The translations under genes were made by a program, and so were the position numbers. Shown here one piece after another: positions 60,233 through 64,000 of a DNA stretch of 64,000 nt. The stretch lies in contig NZ_SMZK01000003.1 of the NCBI RefSeq assembly GCF_005938085.1, forward strand, positions 186,001 through 250,000, given 5' to 3'. Origin of the DNA: Haloterrigena sp. H1 (GTDB lineage: Archaea; Halobacteriota; Halobacteria; Halobacteriales; Natrialbaceae). The stretch's first letter is position 1, and each line of letters begins with the position of its first letter. The notes below the pieces were generated by a model. The model saw only the letters and a program-made list of their open reading frames with translations. It was not told the origin of the DNA and did not search any database.

Positions 60233-61630
60233 TCAGTGATTCTCGTGTGACCGGTCGGCATCCGAAATGCGCGGAGAGGTGTCCGCGAATTGGGCAGGTG
60301 CATCCTCGAACGCCCGCTTGCAGGCAGTCGAACAGAAGTAGTACGTCTCACCGTCGTGTGTGGCGCTCGGGCCGTCGACATCAGTTCGCATCCCACAGAC
60401 CGGATCGCGGTACTGGCCGGGTGCACCGAGTCCATGGCGATACACGTACAGGAGGAAGCCGGAAAGCGCGAACGCGACGAGGTTGAGGTGGAAGGTGTAG
60501 TTGACCGCGAAGTACGTCTGCTCGGTCGCCGTCTCGCCGCCAGCCAAGTTCGGGACGATGCCGAGCGCGTCGAAGAGCAACTCCATGAGGAACCCGGTGA
60601 AGGCCATCGTCACGAAGAAGACGCCGAGGATGTAGAGCATGACCGACCAGCCGTAGTACTTCCGGTAGACGTTCAACACTGGGATGGTGATGAGATCGGC
60701 GTAGACGAACGCGATGACGCCGGCAAAGCTGATGCCGCCGCCCCAGAGCGCGACGGCGAACGGGACGTTTCCCATGCTCCCGACGAAACTGATGACGGCG
60801 ATCGTGACGCCCATGATCGCGTTTTCGGCGGTGATTAGGAGCCCATCGCCCTCGAGGAACAGCGCGTTCCAGACCCACTGCGGGACGAACACGATGACGA
60901 ACCCCGAGATGAGAAAGCCCGCGACGATGTCCGTCCAGATCATCGACCACTCCTTGCGGTACTGGTTCCCGAGTTGGTACCAACCACCCCACGAGCGGAG
61001 GTCGTCGTACCACGCGCCGCTGCCCGCCGTCTGCTGACGGTAGGTCTCCAGACAGCCCTCAGAACAGAACTGCAGCGTCTCACCGCCGTCGGTGACGATC
61101 GTGTGTTCGTCGGACCCCTCCATGCCACAGGTCGGGTCCACCATGGCGCCGTGATCGTGGTCCTGGCGGGTGAGTTCCGTGCGAACGTCGTCGAACAGCG
61201 TCTCCGGGAGCGTCAGCCGGACGATAAGCGCCATGACCGCGATGAGGACGAGCCCACCGAGCAGTTCCGCGACGAGGAACTCCCAGCCCAGCAGGATCAA
61301 GATCATCAGGCCGAGTTCGACGATGAGGTTCGTCGAGGCGAACATGAACGCGAGGAAGTTCACCACGTGTGCGCCCTTCGCGAACAGCCCCTTGCCGATG
61401 GCGACCGCACCGAAACTACAGCCGCTACTCGCCGCGCCGAACGCCGTCGCCATCGCGAGACTCGAGAGGTCGTCGTCCCCGAGCACCCGCGCCATTCGTT
61501 CCTTCGAGACGTACACCTGGACGAGACTCGTAATCGTGAGTCCCATGATGATCGCCCAGGCCGCCGTCCAGAGGAATCCGAGCCCGATCCGGAGCGACTC
61601 GAGAACCCCTTCGAGAGGTGGCACCACCAT
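60233..61630 (-). CDS. metal permease with two YHS/TRASH-type domains
   Basis: A 465-residue polytopic permease of the DUF318/ArsP-like type: AWAIIMGLTITSLVQVYVSK, FGAASSGCSFGAVAIGKGLF with KGAHVVNFLAFMFASTNLIV, and SFVGSMGNVPFAVALWGGGI. Between the two membrane halves (~155-195) is a YHS/TRASH-type domain (DPTCGM...LQFCSEGCLETY), and a second lies at the C terminus (YRDPVCGMRTDVDG...YYFCSTACKRAFED). His-rich residues (DHDHG) precede the first. The neighbours are copper genes, so copper or a similar soft metal is the likely substrate; arsenic-type organics are an alternative. Confidence 0.83.
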   Translation of the reverse strand: MVVPPLEGVLESLRIGLGFLWTAAWAIIMGLTITSLVQVYVSKERMARVLGDDDLSSLAMATAFGAASSGCSFGAVAIGKGLFAKGAHVVNFLAFMFASTNLIVELGLMILILLGWEFLVAELLGGLVLIAVMALIVRLTLPETLFDDVRTELTRQDHDHGAMVDPTCGMEGSDEHTIVTDGGETLQFCSEGCLETYRQQTAGSGAWYDDLRSWGGWYQLGNQYRKEWSMIWTDIVAGFLISGFVIVFVPQWVWNALFLEGDGLLITAENAIMGVTIAVISFVGSMGNVPFAVALWGGGISFAGVIAFVYADLITIPVLNVYRKYYGWSVMLYILGVFFVTMAFTGFLMELLFDALGIVPNLAGGETATEQTYFAVNYTFHLNLVAFALSGFLLYVYRHGLGAPGQYRDPVCGMRTDVDGPSATHDGETYYFCSTACKRAFEDAPAQFADTSPRISDADRSHENH

Positions 61631-62030
61631 ACATAGTCTATCGGATGGATCGGCTATTGCGATTGCCCTTCGAAAATCGGCATCGTTGGCCCCTCAAACG
61701 ACCGATTCGAAAGTGATCGACCCTGTAGGGTTAGGATAGCAGCGTGAGGACGATCGATATCTCGACGCGCCAGTACGGAGGTTTCGAGGCGACCATCGCA
61801 CACTCGAGACGCCGCTACAGACGGACACGACGCTGCATAGGACCGCGAGCACGTCGCGTACCCCCTCGAACGTCTGATTGTGACGACGTGCGATTCAATC
61901 GCGATAGTTGAATTGATCGGATCTAGAGATCGAAGTTTACTCTCCCACAGGCATTGGATTTGAAGGGAGAACTGCATTGACTTGGGAGGCCGTACACCTA
62001 ATTGGAGACGGGACGCTCCGTCGCCGGTGA
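61631..62030. other. 400-bp intergenic region without a recognisable gene
   Basis: It separates the divergent YHS permease and SHOCT genes. A TTCGAAAGTGATC stretch at 61705-61717 resembles the copper operator half-site. No palindromic element, tRNA or plausible small gene was recognised. The region from 61860 to 61960 is relatively AT-rich. Confidence 0.5.
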
Positions 62031-62411
62031 ATGAACATGGCAACAGACACACGCGATACACGACTGGTCACAATCGTCCTCATCGTCATCGGCGCTCTCG
62101 TCGTGCTGCCGATGGTCTTCATGGGGTTCGGAATGATGGGCTTCGGGCCGATGATGGGCGGCATGTGGGGCCACGGAACCTGGGGTGGCGGAACAGTACC
62201 CGGCTGGATGCCCCTCGTCGCCGTCCTGATGCAACTGCTGTTCGTCGCCGCCATCGTCGGTGGCGGCTATCTCCTCTATCGAGCGGTCACTGGAACGGAC
62301 GGCGACGGCGACCGCGCGCTCGAGGAGCTTCGCCTCGCGTATGCCCGCGGCGAGATGAGCGACGAGGAGTACGAACAGCGCCGAGAAGCGCTCGAGCGCG
62401 ACTCACGCTGA
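62031..62411 (+). CDS. SHOCT-domain membrane protein
   Basis: A 126-residue protein (or 124 from ATG 62037). Two membrane segments, TIVLIVIGALVVLPMVFMGF and VAVLMQLLFVAAIVGGGYLL, are separated by a Met/Gly-rich loop GMMGFGPMMGGMWGHGTWGG that could bind copper. A C-terminal SHOCT motif follows, ALEELRLAYARGEMSDEEYE. Its Met/His-rich loop and position beside the copper genes suggest a link to metal stress. The 3' end overlaps the convergent zinc-ribbon gene by 9 bp. Confidence 0.8.
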   Translation: MNMATDTRDTRLVTIVLIVIGALVVLPMVFMGFGMMGFGPMMGGMWGHGTWGGGTVPGWMPLVAVLMQLLFVAAIVGGGYLLYRAVTGTDGDGDRALEELRLAYARGEMSDEEYEQRREALERDSR

Positions 62412-62678
62412 GGGAGACTCGCCAGCGTGTGACGTCTCCAGGGCCGTCCCGTCGCGCGGACAGTACTCGTACGCCGGATCACGTGTCTGAAACCCACAGA
62501 CGGGACACGTTCGAACCGGTGGTTCCGACGACTTTCGTCCCGACCTACCGAACAGAAACGGAACGAAGGGAACGAACAGAAAGACCGCGACCGTATCGAA
62601 CCGCCACCAGAGGACGGCACTCACGAGGAGACTCCCCAGCAGTCCGACCACGGCGGTCGCGGTTCGCGACCCGAACAT
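62403..62678 (-). CDS. small membrane protein with C-terminal zinc ribbon
   Basis: A 91-residue protein: two hydrophobic segments (TAVVGLLGSLLVSAVLWW; VAVFLFVPFVPFLFG) then a zinc ribbon TCPVCGFQTRDPAYEYCPRDG. It resembles haloarchaeal small membrane zinc-ribbon proteins. Start ATG 62678 is chosen because the upstream extension contains a basic, unstructured translation. Overlaps the 3' end of the SHOCT gene on the other strand. Confidence 0.68.
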   Translation of the reverse strand: MFGSRTATAVVGLLGSLLVSAVLWWRFDTVAVFLFVPFVPFLFGRSGRKSSEPPVRTCPVCGFQTRDPAYEYCPRDGTALETSHAGESPSA

Positions 62679-62822
62679 ACGGTGGTCTAGGTGGTCGTCG
62701 ATGAAAGGCACAGCGGATCGACGCCGCCGACCCACGGCTCGAGCGAGGTCCACGCCGTCGGCGACGCCGACCGTTTGCCCGGATGAAAAGACAATTCCCC
62801 ACTGCAATCCAAACGGTGTCAC

Positions 62823-63683
62823 ATGCGAATCGCCGTTCCCAACAAGGGCCGCCTGCACGAGCCGACGATCGATCTCTTAGAGCGGGCGGGGCTCCATCTC
62901 GAGAACGGAGCCGACCGGAAACTCTACGCCGATACGGTCGATCCCGATGTCACTGTGTTGTTCGCCCGCGCAGCCGATATCCCGGAGTACGTCGCCGACG
63001 GCGCGGCCGATCTGGGGATCACCGGCTTCGACCAGGTCTGTGAGGCCCGCGTGGACAACGTCGCAGAGTTGCTCGACCTCGAGTTCGGGCGCTGTCGGCT
63101 CGTCCTCGCAGCGCCCGAAGACGGAGACATCACGTCCGTCGACGATCTGGCTGGCAAGATCGTTGCCACCGAGTTCCCGAACATCACCGCCGATTTCTTC
63201 GCTGACACCGGCGTCGAACCCGACATTGTCGAGGTCTCGGGCGCGACGGAACTTACCCCCCACGTCGAGATGGCCGACGCCATCGTCGACATCACGAGCA
63301 CCGGTACCACGCTGAAAATGAACCGGCTGGCCATCGTCGACGAAGTCCTCTCGAGTTCGGTGCGGCTGTTCGGCCGCGACGACGTCCTCGATGAACCGAA
63401 AGTCGGGGAGGTCAGGACCGCGCTGTCCTCGGTCAAACACGCCGAGGGCAAGCGCTACCTGATGATGAACGTGCCACGAGCCGAACTCGACGACGTCCGC
63501 GACGTCATCCCAGGTCTTGGCGGCCCGACGGTCATGGACATCGCCGATGAAACGGACGGCGACGGGAAGGTCGCGGTACACGCCGTCGTCAACGAGACGG
63601 ACGTCTTCGAGACGATCACGGACGTCAAAGCGGCCGGTGCGAGCGACATTTTGGTGACCGAGATCGAGCGTCTCGTCGAGTAA
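62823..63683 (+). CDS. hisG: ATP phosphoribosyltransferase, long form
   Basis: A 286-residue HisG. MRIAVPNKGRLHEPTIDLLE starts domain 1, AADIPEYVADGAADLGITGF follows, ATEFPNITADFFAD is in domain 2, and the PRPP loop is DAIVDITSTGTTLKMN. The C-terminal ACT-like regulatory domain (YLMMNVPRAELDDVRDVIPG; ASDILVTEIERLV) makes it the hexameric HisG-long type, inhibited by histidine and not needing HisZ. First step of histidine synthesis. No other his gene is in the window. Confidence 0.95.
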   Translation: MRIAVPNKGRLHEPTIDLLERAGLHLENGADRKLYADTVDPDVTVLFARAADIPEYVADGAADLGITGFDQVCEARVDNVAELLDLEFGRCRLVLAAPEDGDITSVDDLAGKIVATEFPNITADFFADTGVEPDIVEVSGATELTPHVEMADAIVDITSTGTTLKMNRLAIVDEVLSSSVRLFGRDDVLDEPKVGEVRTALSSVKHAEGKRYLMMNVPRAELDDVRDVIPGLGGPTVMDIADETDGDGKVAVHAVVNETDVFETITDVKAAGASDILVTEIERLVE

Positions 63684-63705
63684 TCACGGGCGAGCGCGGC
63701 GCGGA

Positions 63706-64000
63706 TTATTGTACCGACTGCTCGAGCGACTCGGACTCGAGCAGGGATTCGAACGCCGAGACGTTTACCGCTGGCCCGACGAGGCTTCGCGCCCGGTCGT
63801 AGCGAACGATATCGTGTTCCTCGAGCAGCGGCAGATGCGTCCGACACAGCGAGACGTGGATCCGCTGGCGGAGCTGGTGGATCGGCGTCCCGACCGTGGG
63901 ATCGTATTCGGCGTCGGCAAGTTGGGCGACGAGCCGCTGGACCGAAATCAGCTCGTCGGCTGCGAGCACGCAGCGAAGCACCCCACGCCGTCGGTCGTTG
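63706..64000 (-). CDS. DUF7344-like winged-helix protein, partial
   Basis: The frame runs off the right edge, so the N terminus is missing. Visible: NDRRRGVLRCVLAADELISV, VQRLVAQLADAEYD, then IHVSLCRTHLPLLEEHDIVR with YDRARSLVGPAVNVSAFESL. The RRR...VL and V.VSL..THLP.L....IV.YD pattern is typical of haloarchaeal winged-helix transcription-factor-like proteins (DUF7344). DNA binding is inferred from the family; targets unknown. Confidence 0.8.
   Translation of the reverse strand, partial: NDRRRGVLRCVLAADELISVQRLVAQLADAEYDPTVGTPIHQLRQRIHVSLCRTHLPLLEEHDIVRYDRARSLVGPAVNVSAFESLLESESLEQSVQ

Overview
The window is high-GC DNA with strongly acidic predicted proteins, leaderless genes with TATA-type promoters, a tatCo/tatCt pair, HalOD1 and Bat-type HTH regulators, PCNA and PriL. 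This points to the chromosome of a haloarchaeon (class Halobacteria). Genes and repeat styles feel closest to the Natrinema/Haloterrigena group, but that placement is recollection, not measurement. No tRNA, rRNA, CRISPR array or replication origin was seen.

Layout. 1-4558: 3' end of lipA, then a 2-oxoacid dehydrogenase operon (E1 alpha, E1 beta, E2). 4596-9736: a fragment of a contractile injection system or phage-tail-like cluster (divergent accessory gene, sheath, tube, a small ORF, tail-assembly protein, DUF6760/Afp6-like gene, second tube). It sits where the E3 gene lpdA would be expected and is decayed: one start codon is lost, the second tube is frameshifted, and an IS630-type element (9737-10795) ends the cluster before any spike or baseplate gene. 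10830-19166: uvrB, a Tat-exported DUF4397 protein, an SLC13-type permease, an Orc1/Cdc6 protein, a frameshifted DUF1059 gene and a ParB-like protein. 19312-23684: GTP cyclohydrolase III followed by a zinc-less MDR dehydrogenase, a PTPS/QueD-like protein, a glycosyltransferase and a methyltransferase. This looks like a pathway for a modified pterin- or flavin-type compound and is the best candidate for an undescribed system. 24029-36178: MutS-like protein, DUF368 transporter, a virus-like pseudogene, LarE, an isolated NasA, the two TatC proteins and an RHH protein. 36179-43183: RlmE, PCNA, PriL, Hjc and other housekeeping genes. 43257-50032: a 1772-residue multi-PAS sensor-regulator and a small HalOD1/receiver-PAS operon. 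50207-56099: S-adenosylhomocysteine hydrolase, a surface protein, an MTA/SAH-type deaminase, a SpoIIM-like protein and a DUF4382 lipoprotein. 56232-62678: a copper locus (CopA, Lrp-TRASH regulator, HMA chaperone, YHS-containing permease). 62823-64000: hisG and a partial DUF7344-like gene.

Dispersed through the intergenic DNA are short hairpin elements of at least three kinds. Their tips read TGA(T/G)AC or similar, and in several cases the terminal TGA is the stop codon of the adjoining gene. They are described under repeats and findings.
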